Source: Acanthamoeba sp. SK_2022b (lineage: Eukaryota; Discosea; Longamoebia; Acanthamoebidae). Taken from it: a stretch of 64,000 nucleotides of DNA. How positions within the stretch are numbered: position 1 is the first letter of the stretch; each line of letters begins with the position of its first letter. Of this stretch, positions 19,268 through 27,837 are shown in pieces. The notes below the pieces were generated by a model, which had not been told where the DNA came from, did no database searches, and saw only the letters and a program-made list of their open reading frames with translations. Position numbers and translations under genes: made by a program. The DNA lies in NCBI GenBank assembly GCA_027943245.1, contig JANDJZ010000167.1:1-64000 (forward strand). The letters run 5' to 3'.

Positions 19268-19651
19268 GTGATCGGTAAAATTCGTTCCTCCTGTCGCCTG
19301 CTTTCCACCGTTTTCGTCCTGTTCGTCGGCCTGTCTTCGCAGCAAGCGCTGGCGCACGCCCACCTGAAAGTGGAAACGCCGAAGGCCGACGCCAGCGTCA
19401 GCCCGGCGCCGAAAGCGCTGACCCTCAGCTTCTCCGAAGGCATCGAGCCGAACTTCAGCGGCGTGAAAATCACCGGCCCGGACAACGCCGTGGTGAAAAC
19501 CGGCAAGCTGCAGCTCGATCCGAACAACAACACCCAGGTCAATGTGCCGATCGAAGGCGAACTGAGTGCGGGCAAATACAACGTCAGCTGGCATGTGGTT
19601 TCGGTCGACGGGCATAAAACCAAAGGCCAGTACAGCTTCACCGTAAACTGA
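19268..19651 (+). CDS. yobA: CopC-family periplasmic copper-binding protein YobA
   Basis: The protein of 127 residues has a signal peptide ending ...SSQQALA, so that the mature protein begins HAHLKVETPKADA with the N-terminal His copper ligand typical of CopC. The C-terminal WHVVSVDGHKTKGQYSF supplies further histidine ligands. The GTG at 19268 is selected because AAGGG lies nine bases before it and it gives a proper signal peptide. The gene heads yobA-yebZ-yebY, with yebZ starting two bases after its stop. Confidence 0.88.
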   Translation: MIGKIRSSCRLLSTVFVLFVGLSSQQALAHAHLKVETPKADASVSPAPKALTLSFSEGIEPNFSGVKITGPDNAVVKTGKLQLDPNNNTQVNVPIEGELSAGKYNVSWHVVSVDGHKTKGQYSFTVN

Positions 19652-19653
19652 TC

Positions 19654-20535
19654 GTGAGTCTGGCGACCCTGTTCGTTCTGTGTCGCTTGGTGCACTTTGC
19701 GGCGGTGATGCTGATGTTCGGCATCAGCCTGTTCACCGCCTTATTGTCACCGCAGCGCCTCTCCCCGATCCTCTCCCGCGATGTGCGCCCGCTGCTGCTT
19801 GCCGGCACCTGGATTGCCGGGCTTTCCGCCGTGGCGCTGCTGGCCATTCAGGCCGGGCAAATGGGCGACGGTTGGGAAGACGCCTGGCGGCTGGAGGTCT
19901 GGTGGGCGGTGCTCGGCACCACCTTCGGCGAAGTGTGGCGCTGGCATCTGGGCCTGTCGCTGCTGGCGATCCTGAGCCTGCTGCTGCCGGAACGGCCGCG
20001 CGCGCAGGCGTTGGCGCTGTGTTCGGCGTTGCTGCTGGTCAGCCTGGCGTTCATCGGCCACGCGGCGATGCACGAAGGCACGCTGGGCGTGCTGCACCGC
20101 GCCAACCATGCGGTGCACCTGCTGGCCGCCGGTTATTGGTTCGGCTGCCTGGCGCCGTTGCTGGTTTGCCTGCGCTACCTGCAGCCGCCGCAGTGGCGCA
20201 GCGACGCCATCACCACGCTGATCCGTTTCTCGCGCTGGGGGCACCTGGCGGTGGCGGCGGTGATCGTCACCGGCATCGTCAACAGCCTGATCATTCTCGG
20301 CGGTTGGCCGCTCAACCTCGGCTCGCCTTATCAGCGCCTGCTGCTGATCAAAACCGCGCTGGTGGCGCTGATGGTGATGGTGGCGCTGGCCAATCGCTAC
20401 GCCATCGTACCGGCAATGAGCCGCGTGCCGGCGCTGGCGCAGCGCGGCGTGGTGCTGGCCTGCTGGCTCGAAGTCGGGTTGGGGATGGCGGTGCTGCTGC
20501 TGGTCAGTTTATTTGCAACCTATGCGCCGGTTTGA
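19654..20535 (+). CDS. yebZ: CopD-family copper resistance membrane protein YebZ
   Basis: This 293-residue protein has about eight transmembrane helices and belongs to the CopD family, with HFAAVMLMFG near the N-terminus and HAAMHEG, HRANHAVHLLAAGYWFG in the core. These histidines are likely copper or haem ligands. It begins with GTG two bases after yobA and probably works with the CopC-like protein in moving copper across the inner membrane. Confidence 0.88.
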   Translation: MSLATLFVLCRLVHFAAVMLMFGISLFTALLSPQRLSPILSRDVRPLLLAGTWIAGLSAVALLAIQAGQMGDGWEDAWRLEVWWAVLGTTFGEVWRWHLGLSLLAILSLLLPERPRAQALALCSALLLVSLAFIGHAAMHEGTLGVLHRANHAVHLLAAGYWFGCLAPLLVCLRYLQPPQWRSDAITTLIRFSRWGHLAVAAVIVTGIVNSLIILGGWPLNLGSPYQRLLLIKTALVALMVMVALANRYAIVPAMSRVPALAQRGVVLACWLEVGLGMAVLLLVSLFATYAPV

Positions 20536-20604
20536 CATTTCGGCTTGCCGCAACCGGGCAAGCTGCGGGAAAATCGACGTGAATAGCAACCTTAAGGCCA
20601 ACAC

Positions 20605-20946
20605 ATGAAATCGGTATTACTCGGCATTACGCTGCTGGCAACCGCGACCGGCGCGCTGGCGGCAGACAAACTGGTGAACATCACCAAACTGGAATACGGC
20701 AAGCAGTGGGCGTTCACCAAGGAAGAAGTGACGCTGCAGTGCCGCAGCGGCGGCGCGCTGTTCGTGCTCAACAACAGCACTCTGATGCAATACCCGCTCA
20801 ACGACGCAGCGGAGCAGCAGGTGAAGAAGGGCCATCAGCGCGCGCAGCCGCTGGAGGTGCTCCTGCTGGACGACCCTGCCGAACCGGGGAAAAAAATGAG
20901 CCTGGCGCCGTTTATCGAACGCGCCGAGAAGCTGTGCGCTGACTAA
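20605..20946 (+). CDS. yebY: DUF2511 periplasmic protein YebY
   Basis: The protein of 113 residues has a cleavable signal peptide (MKSVLLGITLLATATGALA) and a small domain with two cysteines (VTLQCRSGG and EKLCAD) that could form a disulfide. It is the third gene of the yobA-yebZ-yebY cluster, as in E. coli, where YebY is suspected to take part in copper handling or defence. Confidence 0.85.
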   Translation: MKSVLLGITLLATATGALAADKLVNITKLEYGKQWAFTKEEVTLQCRSGGALFVLNNSTLMQYPLNDAAEQQVKKGHQRAQPLEVLLLDDPAEPGKKMSLAPFIERAEKLCAD

Positions 20947-21078
20947 CCGCTTGTTTGCCAACGTCTTGCCCAACGTATGCGGATTGATGCGCATTTGCCG
21001 CATAGTTATTTCGTCACGAAACTATCACGCGGCCGCCGGGCGGCTGGCAAAACTGGCGCGGTAGGCTACTCTTAAAGT

Positions 21079-21187
21079 GCACGGCTGAACAAGCCCTGCA
21101 TTAAATGCCAACTTTTAGCGCACGGCTCTCTCCCAAGAGCCATTTCCCTAGACCGAATATAGGAATCGTATTCGGTCTTTTTTTGAG
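21079..21187 (+). ncRNA. sdsR: SdsR (RyeB) small RNA
   Basis: The conserved core TGCCAACTTTTAGCGCACGG, then CTCTCTCCCAAGAGCCATTT and the terminator hairpin GACCGAATA...TATTCGGTC followed by seven T, match enterobacterial SdsR almost base for base. It is a sigma-S-dependent, Hfq-bound sRNA that represses outer-membrane protein and mutS mRNAs. CTACTCT at 21066-21072 fits a sigma-S -10 element, placing the start near 21079. In E. coli the antisense RNA SraC/RyeA overlaps it from the opposite strand; here the prophage sits where the SraC promoter would be. Confidence 0.9.
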
Positions 21188-21262
21188 TTATTGATTTTAA
21201 ATGGTTTATTTTCGTTTGTCCGAAAATGTCCGAAATATGTCCGAATTTTGATATTCGGTCTT
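21150..21262. other. Left attachment region (attL) at the 3' end of sdsR
   Basis: Integration has taken place at or just after the SdsR terminator; the integrase gene stops only 75 bp later. Short repeats lie around it: ATTCGGTCTTTT occurs both in the SdsR terminator (around 21170) and at 21253-21264 beside the int stop. TGTCCGAA occurs three times (21218-21246) and may be arm-type integrase sites. The exact core cannot be fixed without attR. Confidence 0.65.
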
Positions 21263-22318
21263 TTACAGCATCACGTACTCTTTCCCCCTCGTTTTAAGAT
21301 ATTTCAGCGTCATCATTTCCGTTGTATGCCCCAGTAGCTTTTGAGCAAATGCCTTGTCGTTCTGCTTTTCGTACAGGCGGCCGGACAGGCTTCGGATCTC
21401 GTGGAACGTCGGCGGGCTTTCCTGAAATTCCAAACCTGATGCTTTCCGCGCGGCGACAAATTTTTTCGTTAGCCCGTCGGGGTGGATCGAGCCATCTGGG
21501 CTATTTTTCCTGATGCCGGCGCTGATCATGAAGTCAGTCGTGCTGACCAATCGGCATCGGTCGATAACGGCGCCAAGCCGCAGGCCCATGCATTTCAGTT
21601 CAAGATCAAGGGGGAGGGAGAGCAAAGCCCCCGTTTTGCCTTGTTCAACCTGCAGGCGGCCGTCAACGATATGGCTAAAGCGCATTTGTGTCAGATCCTC
21701 GCGGCGCTGGCCGGAGACCAGAGCGAGATCCATCGCCAGGCAGAACCAAGGCGGCATTGTTTCCGCGGCCTCTCGAATCGGCCCGTATTGCTTCAGTTCC
21801 AGACGTTCGCGCATCACGACAGCTTTCGCCGCGCGGGTAGGGGTCACAGGGTTGTTTTCGATGTGACCTTCCACGATCGCCTCGCGGAAAATATCAGACA
21901 GCACCGATCGCATGGTTGCGGCCATTGTCTTTTTGTTCTGGGCGATCCAAAACTCGAGAAATTCGGCGATGTGGCGTGTCGTGATTTTTGTCAGCACCAT
22001 GTCGCCCAGGCGTTCCCGGATAATGGCAATTTGGCCGGCGCGCACTTTGTATGTGTTCTCGGCCAGTTCTCGCCGCTTGAATAGGACATCGTACCGATCG
22101 AGCCAGGCGTTTAGCGTGTATTCGTGGCAGCCCTTGATTTTCTCCAGGAGCAGAACGGGAGAGTAATTTTGTTCGATATAGTGGTTGGCTTCAATAGCCT
22201 GGGCGATAGCCTCGCGTCGCGAAATCTGACCGAGAGAGATCTCCTTTTTGGTGACTGGATTGCGCCAGTAGAACGCGTTCCGGTTTCGGCGGAATGTTAG
22301 GTTTTTCGGTAAGCGCAT
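21263..22318 (-). CDS. int: Phage integrase (tyrosine recombinase)
   Basis: This 351-residue lambda-Int-like protein has an N-terminal arm-binding part (MRLPKNLTFRRNRNAFYWRNPVTKKE), a core-binding SAM-like domain and the catalytic domain. The active-site residues appear in order: Arg in VSGQRREDLTQ, Lys in EQGKTGALL, His/Arg in PTFHEIRSLSGRLY, His in KLLGHTTEMM and Tyr in TLKYLKTRG. The ATG at 22318 is chosen because GGGAGG precedes it and it directly follows the xis stop; an upstream ATG at 22345 would overlap xis. It catalyses integration at the sdsR site. Confidence 0.93.
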   Translation of the reverse strand: MRLPKNLTFRRNRNAFYWRNPVTKKEISLGQISRREAIAQAIEANHYIEQNYSPVLLLEKIKGCHEYTLNAWLDRYDVLFKRRELAENTYKVRAGQIAIIRERLGDMVLTKITTRHIAEFLEFWIAQNKKTMAATMRSVLSDIFREAIVEGHIENNPVTPTRAAKAVVMRERLELKQYGPIREAAETMPPWFCLAMDLALVSGQRREDLTQMRFSHIVDGRLQVEQGKTGALLSLPLDLELKCMGLRLGAVIDRCRLVSTTDFMISAGIRKNSPDGSIHPDGLTKKFVAARKASGLEFQESPPTFHEIRSLSGRLYEKQNDKAFAQKLLGHTTEMMTLKYLKTRGKEYVML

Positions 22319-22319
22319 G

Positions 22320-22595
22320 TCATAACCCTCCCTTCGCCGTGCCATTGATCACTTTCTCCATAAACGCGAGCCTCGCGGGATTAGGGCTCTGCGCTTCCTT
22401 TATTTTTCTCCCCAGGTTGAAGTCCTTGGGGTTGATGTAAATAGTCCCTGGTGTCAGTCGGTATTGCTTGCCGTGCTTCTCCGCCGGCGGGTAGAAGTTT
22501 CCGTTGCGCGCCCAGCGCCAGAGCGTCTGGATGCTTGGTTTTTTATCGGTGTAGTTATCATCTCGCCATTCTTCGAGAGTCATCCATTTAGCCAT
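22320..22595 (-). CDS. xis: Excisionase (Xis-like)
   Basis: The 91-residue basic protein has a winged-helix excisionase start (MAKWMTLEEWRDDNY, then PSIQTLWRWARNGNFYPP), similar to the DUF1233/HK022-type Xis proteins. It lies immediately upstream of int, which starts next to its stop codon. It would bind DNA next to int arm sites and bias recombination to excision. Its start codon carries the repeated early leader GAGGCATGACCAATG. Confidence 0.85.
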   Translation of the reverse strand: MAKWMTLEEWRDDNYTDKKPSIQTLWRWARNGNFYPPAEKHGKQYRLTPGTIYINPKDFNLGRKIKEAQSPNPARLAFMEKVINGTAKGGL

Positions 22596-22607
22596 TGGTC
22601 ATGCCTC
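22593..22607 (-). repeat. Early leader repeat GAGGCATGACCAATG (xis copy)
   Basis: Minus-strand copy whose final ATG is the xis start. The internal ATG opens a 4-codon minicistron overlapping the xis start. Confidence 0.7.
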
Positions 22608-22670
22608 ACTACTCAGCACAACCGGCCGCAATATTAGCCGTGGCCGGCGTTGTGCGTTGATTTTCCAAAA

Positions 22671-23738
22671 TCAGCCCTGAAACTCTGGGCGCATATCGTC
22701 GAGCGCTAGCTGGAAACGTTCCATGTCATCAGCGCTTAGATCTCGCTCTGACCGTCGCACCAGCGCCTCTACCGCAGCGAACTCCTCGGCGCTCCGACAG
22801 TCTTTCAGTTGGCTACTGATGCTGCCGCATGCGGTGATCTGCCGGTGGCGTTTAATCACTTTGTTTTTCAACTCGGTGTAAGCGGCGATCCCCAGCTTTT
22901 GACGTAACTCTTCAACCTGTGCGCGGATATTTGATGCTTGGTCTGTTGTTTCTGCCTGATCGATAGCTGTCCGAATGCCGCCGGCAATATCATCCGTATC
23001 GACAGGAGGGGCGCTCTGCTGCATGGGGGCGGCGGTAGGTCCGTCCGCAAGCTGGCTCACACTGACGCGCGAGGCGCCCCGCTGCGGGTTAATTTCGCGT
23101 TCTTCCGTCTTTTCCAACTCGTCGATCGTGTAGACGCCGAGAATCACTTCCGGGCAGTACAGGCGCGCCCAACGTTTCACTGCCAGATAGGCCAGTTGTT
23201 GGCGCGGATCATCAGCCCAGAGCGTAGAGTTGCGGGTGCGGGCCTGCGCCAGCATGAGCACTAACTCCCGCGGTTTATCCTCCCCCCTCAGCGTTGCCCA
23301 GACGCGGATCCCGATCCCTTCTTCATCAGCCAGGCGCCAGCCAGGAATGCGATACTCCCCTTTATCCCCTTTGCGAATATCAAATTTGCCGATCACCTTT
23401 TCCCACGGACCGAACCAGTCATAGTTGATGCGGTCGACCAGCGGTCCGCGAGTGGAAATCACCGCATTAACCAGTTGCGCCTCGTACCCGAGAACGCCGC
23501 TCACGATGAACGTTTTCTGAGCCACCGCGAAGGGGTTCATTTGCCACTGGGCGGCCTGCATGGCGATCGCCATGCAGTCGGCCGGGTTCCCTCGCAGATG
23601 GGCGGGGATCGTCGCTGTACCGCTCGCCATGACCTGCGCAAATTGGTTGATAGCGGTCAGGTATTGCGGGTTGAACAGCGCGATGTTCGAGTCAGTGACC
23701 GATGCCGTTTTTTCTTCAGGAATGCTGATATTGCTCAT
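22671..23738 (-). CDS. recT: RecT-family single-strand annealing recombinase
   Basis: This 355-residue RecT has the conserved core (CMAIAMQAAQWQMNPFAVAQKTFIVSGVLGYEAQLVNAVI, then DDPRQQLAYLAVKRWARLYCPEVILGVYT). A C-terminal extension of about 120 residues is rich in charged helices and is not part of the annealing core. It anneals complementary strands produced by the RecE exonuclease encoded just upstream, giving the phage RecA-independent recombination as in the Rac prophage. Confidence 0.93.
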   Translation of the reverse strand: MSNISIPEEKTASVTDSNIALFNPQYLTAINQFAQVMASGTATIPAHLRGNPADCMAIAMQAAQWQMNPFAVAQKTFIVSGVLGYEAQLVNAVISTRGPLVDRINYDWFGPWEKVIGKFDIRKGDKGEYRIPGWRLADEEGIGIRVWATLRGEDKPRELVLMLAQARTRNSTLWADDPRQQLAYLAVKRWARLYCPEVILGVYTIDELEKTEEREINPQRGASRVSVSQLADGPTAAPMQQSAPPVDTDDIAGGIRTAIDQAETTDQASNIRAQVEELRQKLGIAAYTELKNKVIKRHRQITACGSISSQLKDCRSAEEFAAVEALVRRSERDLSADDMERFQLALDDMRPEFQG

Positions 23739-23752
23739 AATGTTTTTGCCCC

Positions 23753-26335
23753 TTACGCAACGCGCAGCGCTTCCAGTCGGCGCTGGTCATAGTCGTTTAA
23801 GTCGTCGACGATCTCTTCGGTGATCGGTGCCGGCCAGGTGTCGGTGTCGAATGCGTTTTTGATGTCTCGCAGCGCCTTTTTGTACTCAAGGCGGCCAAGC
23901 TCAAGCAGGTCAGGAGAAGCCTCGACGATAGCTACCCAGTGATAGCCCTCGTCTTTGTTGACGAAAATCCAGAAGAACTGGTCAAAGGCGGCGATGTCGC
24001 TATACATGGCGGCGCTGAGGTGGTAGTCCCGATCGATAATTTCCCGGTGCAGCTTGGCGCGCAGCGCGTCTTGCTTTACGCGGCCCATGCTGACTGATTT
24101 CAAATCCACACCTACGCGCACGCTGTTAAGATCGATCTCAAGGTCAGGACGGACGCGGACCTCGAGGCCAGTTTCCTCATCAAAGCCGAAATAACTTGCT
24201 TCAACCGCACGCTGCTCATGCTGCAGTAGCGGACCCGCTGAAGGATGGGTAAACAGCGCACGCTGAATGGCTTTGGCGTGTTGCATTTGCTGCTGGGTTA
24301 CCAGCTGACGGCCGTCATCAGAGTTTTTCCAGGCATCGAGCAGTTCGTCGGCAAAGATGGCTGTTGGCAGAATCGTTTTGATGCGCGCCGCCATGTCTTC
24401 TTTGTTCCCGCTGACCGACAGCGGAGCCGGGATCGCAACTTCACGAGCCGCAAACTCAGAATCGATGATTGCCAACTGCTCGAGTAGCGCATCGCGGCCA
24501 CCGCTGACCTTAAGCGGTTCAGGCAGCGTGCTGTTGTACTCTTTGATGCAGGCTTTCATGGCTGTTGCGGTGAATTTCTGGCCGTCAGGAATGGTCTGGA
24601 ATTCCGGCGGCAACAGGGAGTAAATTCGGCCTATTTCGTCCGCATTACCGCCCAGCGCGTAAGGTGTTGGCAGCTTCGCGTTGTGTTCATCAATGACGGT
24701 GCGCAGAGTGTCCGTATCCGCCATTTTCGGCAGCGTATCGTTGTGCTGTTCAATAAATGCGCGCATTGAGGCGGTATTCGTGAAGGCGCCGTCCGGGATA
24801 ATCGGCTCTACGTTGAAATCTCGCTCCAGATTCTCTGGCTCAAGCGCCAGCGTGTGCACCAGCGAGCCGAACGTCAGCGCGTCGCTGCGTTCCCGGCCGA
24901 TCGTTTTGATGACGTGGCGCCCGTGGTAATACATCAGGCTGATGCGCGCGTCCTTCACCTGTGTGCTGCTGATGCCGTTCGCAGCGTGATAGGCTGTGTT
25001 TGAAATATCAGCGTAACGGCCTGGCTCGAAATACGCCTGCGCGCAATCTGCTGCAGGCTCACTTTCTTGCCGCTGCGCTACTTCCGCTTTTTCACCGTCG
25101 TTTGAGGCGTCATTGCATGTCTGCTCTGGTAACGGCTGCTGCTCGGCATCTTTGCCCGGCTCGCTATCAACCTGCACTGTAGCCAGCGGGGAGGCTTCGA
25201 AAAGACTGGACACATCGAAGCGGCCACCGCCTAAATTGACAAGCTCTGGCTCTGGCTCTGGCTCTGGCTCAGCAGCCAACTGCACGGCATCCGGCGCCGC
25301 ACCAAATTCATAGACGCCATGCTCAGACAAATATTTCTCAATCCAGCCGCGGAGTGTGGCAGGGAAGTGGTACATATCAGACGATGGAACATTGCGGATC
25401 ACGCCGAAAATTGTCTCACGGCTGTATTTTAGGATGTTCGGGGCAGCGCGCAGCGCCATTGACCAACGCTTAAAGTCTTCGTCATCGTTTTTTATTTTTT
25501 TCTGCGCCCAGCGATCGATCTCACCGGCGATATTTTGGCAGTCGACATCACCGACCCACAGCGCGCAGGCGATCTCACGGTCAAGGGCGTAATGCGTTTG
25601 GGTATAGCCGCGCTTATGTACGGTTTTCGTCGTTTCTGCTTCCGGCTCCGGGGCCGGTTTCAGCAGCTGCTCAACGTATTTGCGGATATTGATGAAGGTC
25701 GATTCAGGATCGGTTTCTTCATAGCGACGCGCGACCCCGGCAACGAAAGCCGCGAAAAGCTCGGGATCCATGCAGGAAACGGCAGGCAGGCGTAGAGCCT
25801 GCAGCATATCTGCGATATAAGCTGATTCGCCGCTCAATGCGGTGTTGATGACATTGGTCATCTGCGATTTACTCAGCACGGTGTCGATCACCTCGAAACC
25901 ATGCAGGATGACGGCGACAGCCCGCGTGTCAGCGCTCATTTTTGCGAAGTACGCTCGCGGCTCTTGCCCGTGGGCTGGCTCCCCGCCGTCATTGGTAGCC
26001 TCGTCTGCCGCTCCTGCATCACCTGCAGGTTTGTGCTGCTCCTGCACTTGTTCGCGCTCAGTCGCAGGGATGACCTGCCACGACAGGTTATCGTCCAGTT
26101 TGTAGCGCAGGCACCAGGTATCACAGAACGCCGCTTCTGGAGGCAGATCGTCAACAACGGGGTAATTGGTGCGCACCGGCTTGAAGTAAGCGGATTGATC
26201 CAGCTCGGCGTCCTCGATATGGTTTTCGAGGTCACGCTTTGCCCGCGCATCGTTCTTTGCTTCAAACCAGATGAAAAGCGAGGGTTTCCCTGACTTTTGC
26301 TTTGCCTTTAAGTGATAGGCGTAGACGTTTTGCAT
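23753..26335 (-). CDS. recE: RecE-type exodeoxyribonuclease VIII
   Basis: This 860-residue protein is a long RecE, comparable with the 866-residue Rac enzyme. The nuclease lies in the C-terminal ~270 residues, with DISNTAYHAANGISSTQVKDA, TFGSLVHTLALEPE, the metal-binding VRVGVDLKSVSMGRVKQDALR and a basic end. The N-terminal 580 residues have no clear function and contain a low-complexity PEPEPEPE repeat encoded by GGCTCT hexamers near 25245-25270. The ATG at 26335 follows AGGAG; a longer ORF reaches 26401 but lacks a good site. It acts as a 5'-3' dsDNA exonuclease with RecT. Confidence 0.9.
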   Translation of the reverse strand: MQNVYAYHLKAKQKSGKPSLFIWFEAKNDARAKRDLENHIEDAELDQSAYFKPVRTNYPVVDDLPPEAAFCDTWCLRYKLDDNLSWQVIPATEREQVQEQHKPAGDAGAADEATNDGGEPAHGQEPRAYFAKMSADTRAVAVILHGFEVIDTVLSKSQMTNVINTALSGESAYIADMLQALRLPAVSCMDPELFAAFVAGVARRYEETDPESTFINIRKYVEQLLKPAPEPEAETTKTVHKRGYTQTHYALDREIACALWVGDVDCQNIAGEIDRWAQKKIKNDDEDFKRWSMALRAAPNILKYSRETIFGVIRNVPSSDMYHFPATLRGWIEKYLSEHGVYEFGAAPDAVQLAAEPEPEPEPELVNLGGGRFDVSSLFEASPLATVQVDSEPGKDAEQQPLPEQTCNDASNDGEKAEVAQRQESEPAADCAQAYFEPGRYADISNTAYHAANGISSTQVKDARISLMYYHGRHVIKTIGRERSDALTFGSLVHTLALEPENLERDFNVEPIIPDGAFTNTASMRAFIEQHNDTLPKMADTDTLRTVIDEHNAKLPTPYALGGNADEIGRIYSLLPPEFQTIPDGQKFTATAMKACIKEYNSTLPEPLKVSGGRDALLEQLAIIDSEFAAREVAIPAPLSVSGNKEDMAARIKTILPTAIFADELLDAWKNSDDGRQLVTQQQMQHAKAIQRALFTHPSAGPLLQHEQRAVEASYFGFDEETGLEVRVRPDLEIDLNSVRVGVDLKSVSMGRVKQDALRAKLHREIIDRDYHLSAAMYSDIAAFDQFFWIFVNKDEGYHWVAIVEASPDLLELGRLEYKKALRDIKNAFDTDTWPAPITEEIVDDLNDYDQRRLEALRVA

Positions 26336-26398
26336 TGTGCAATTCTCCTGAGTTTTAGGTAGAATGCAGGCCGATCGGTGCTGCATCCTCGATGTGGT

Positions 26399-26413
26399 CA
26401 TTGGTCATGCCTC
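26399..26413 (-). repeat. Early leader repeat (upstream of recE)
   Basis: GAGGCATGACCAATG on the minus strand. The second ATG opens a reading frame that runs in frame into recE. The first ATG opens a 17-codon leader (MTNDHIED...) that stops before the recE start at 26335. Confidence 0.65.
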
Positions 26414-26497
26414 GGCTGTTAGGGTTGGTCCCCTGGCAGCCCGTCACCGGGACGTTAAGCCGGTAGACTGGCCCGCCTTGTGCGGGCCTTTTTACTT

Positions 26498-26728
26498 TTA
26501 ATCGCAATAACTCATTCGGCAGTGCGGACAATCAATAATGTGGGTGCTCGCTGCCTTTTCTACGGAGATTCCGGAGACAAAGTCGCCGTATCTATTCTCA
26601 ACTGGAACATAAACATCTTTGTTGCAACGGTAACAAATCCCGTCAATTGGCGAGAAATTCGGAAGGCGGTTGTCATTGCAATATTGGCTTTGGGCCTCAA
26701 TTGCTAATTCAGTGTTGAAAGTTTGCAT
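26498..26728 (-). CDS. Small phage protein with a CxxC...CxxC zinc ribbon
   Basis: The protein of 76 residues has CYRC near residue 32 and CPHC near residue 67, a probable zinc ribbon. Between them is a polar stretch VYVPVENRYGDFVSG. It is in the left early operon between terminator-separated genes. Homologues are common as unnamed genes in early operons of enterobacterial phages; function not known. Confidence 0.65.
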   Translation of the reverse strand: MQTFNTELAIEAQSQYCNDNRLPNFSPIDGICYRCNKDVYVPVENRYGDFVSGISVEKAASTHIIDCPHCRMSYCD

Positions 26729-26814
26729 TATATAAACCCTCTCTTTGATTTATTGAAATGCGCCCTACGAGTTGACGCCCCGGGAGGGAAACGCATGACG
26801 CATTTCAATATTCG

Positions 26815-26842
26815 AAAAAGCCCCGCCATCGCTGGCGGGGAA
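26815..26842 (-). terminator. Intrinsic terminator inside the left early operon
   Basis: On the minus strand CCCCGCC AGCGAT GGCGGGG is followed by CTTTTTC. Genes downstream (26728 to int) therefore need readthrough, antitermination or an internal promoter. Confidence 0.75.
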
Positions 26843-26857
26843 GACTACACACAGCAA

Positions 26858-27166
26858 TTAGTGGGTTGTGCGTTCTGCTGAGCCGCCAAGCATTGCCATC
26901 ATGAAGGCCAAAAGCATTTCTTTCTTTTCGTCGCTGGTAATTAAATGACCGTCAGTAATATTGTTTGCTTTGCGGTAAATTTCTTTTACTGCGCAGTCAG
27001 GACAATCAAATTCACCGAGATCGGTTCCGTCTGCTAAAACTGCACCAACAGGTAATTCATCGTTTTTGGTCTTGGCGATATATCCAATGACATTATCGTT
27101 TTCAGATACGGAATGAATACCTGGGTGAATTTTTTCACAAACTAAAGTTGCGCTGGTTACTTTCAT
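26858..27166 (-). CDS. Uncharacterised early phage protein (102 aa)
   Basis: The start at 27166 (MKVTSATLVCEKIHPGIHS) is chosen because the conserved leader GAGGCATGACC lies directly before it; an ATG two codons upstream is inside that leader. One CPDC motif (EFDCPDCAVKEIYRKANN) with another Cys at residue 11 suggests a small metal site. The C-terminal helix MLLAFMMAMLGG is hydrophobic. A terminator follows. Function unknown. Confidence 0.65.
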   Translation of the reverse strand: MKVTSATLVCEKIHPGIHSVSENDNVIGYIAKTKNDELPVGAVLADGTDLGEFDCPDCAVKEIYRKANNITDGHLITSDEKKEMLLAFMMAMLGGSAERTTH

Positions 27167-27177
27167 GGTCATGCCTC
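27164..27177 (-). repeat. Early leader repeat, one base shorter
   Basis: GAGGCATGACCATG; one A is missing relative to the other copies, so the two ATGs are in the same frame here. Confidence 0.6.
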
Positions 27178-27249
27178 ATTCGATTAAAGTGTGTGTTTGG
27201 TTCTACCCATTAATTCGGGCATTTTTTTACTGCTGTTTCAGGTGGTGCT

Positions 27250-27450
27250 TTAGTGCGTGCCGGCTGGCTCGAATTCCGGCGGGATCCGCAGGGATTCAAA
27301 AGGGCGCTTGATGGCCCGTAGATTGCCGACCGGTTCGAACCGGTAGCGGCCGCGGATGTAATCGAACGATGCTACCCACGGCGCGCCGGTGCGCGAGTTG
27401 CGGAGGCTGACGGCCTTACCGCTGTTTGGGACGATCTTGCTCATTGCCAT
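27250..27450 (-). CDS. Uncharacterised early phage protein (66 aa)
   Basis: A basic protein of 66 residues, MAMSKIVPNSGKAVSLRNSRTGAPWVASFDYIRGRY..., with an SH3-like pattern of short beta strands. Its start overlaps the end of the 34-residue membrane peptide gene by ten bases, suggesting translational coupling in the left operon. No function can be assigned. Confidence 0.6.
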   Translation of the reverse strand: MAMSKIVPNSGKAVSLRNSRTGAPWVASFDYIRGRYRFEPVGNLRAIKRPFESLRIPPEFEPAGTH

Positions 27451-27545
27451 GCCCCTTTAAAAATCAGTGCAGCTACGATGACTCCCGTCCAGAACAGGCC
27501 GCAGGCGCCGACGACAATTACAATCCAGAAACCTCTGTCGCTCAT
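27441..27545 (-). CDS. Small single-pass membrane peptide (34 aa)
   Basis: MSDRGFWIVIVVGACGLF... is a short protein consisting almost only of one hydrophobic helix (about residues 7-29). GAGG precedes the ATG at 27545 at proper spacing, and it is placed tightly in the early operon. Upstream in-frame ATGs give an unlikely N-terminus. Small early membrane peptides in phages can affect superinfection or membrane potential, but nothing here specifies this. Confidence 0.6.
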   Translation of the reverse strand: MSDRGFWIVIVVGACGLFWTGVIVAALIFKGAWQ

Positions 27546-27582
27546 GATTGCCTCGGTGGCGCCCCGTAGGGCGCGGTGAGTG

Positions 27583-27672
27583 TTACTGGAGAGCTGCGTT
27601 AAATTCTGCTTCTGACATGGCCTCTTCGCCTTCCGCCAGACTGTCGAAATACTCTTCGTATGATGTGAACAT
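27583..27672 (-). CDS. Small acidic protein (29 aa)
   Basis: The 29-codon frame MFTSYEEYFDSLAEGEEAMSEAEFNAALQ has AGAGGG eight bases upstream of its ATG. It is strongly acidic and probably helical. It is the first gene after the left early promoter, and the spacing to the next gene is 37 bp. Function unknown. Confidence 0.6.
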   Translation of the reverse strand: MFTSYEEYFDSLAEGEEAMSEAEFNAALQ

Positions 27673-27837
27673 CGTGTTGCCCTCTGCTGTGTGGTCTGTT
27701 GGTCATGCCTTGGTGCTGTCTTTCCAGCTGTCAGAACGTTTTTCACCTGCTGCGTTAGCGAATCATCCCGGTCTTCGTGCGCCCCGGGCGGCTACTTCGT
27801 GGGCTTCCTGCCTGTTCGCTGCTGCTTGATGTAATTT

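Noticed and set aside
25235..25275. GGCTCT hexamer repeats as a microsatellite of regulatory meaning
   Set aside because: They are inside recE, in frame, encoding a PE-repeat linker; likely only length-variable linker DNA.
26468..26492. GGCCCGCC TTGTG CGGGCC hairpin with T-run on the plus strand
   Set aside because: There is no plus-strand transcript here to terminate; on the minus strand the T-run is on the wrong side.
27548..27829. Plus-strand 93-codon frame in the left early operon
   Set aside because: It is antisense to the small minus-strand genes at 27441-27672, which have ribosome sites; no own signal.
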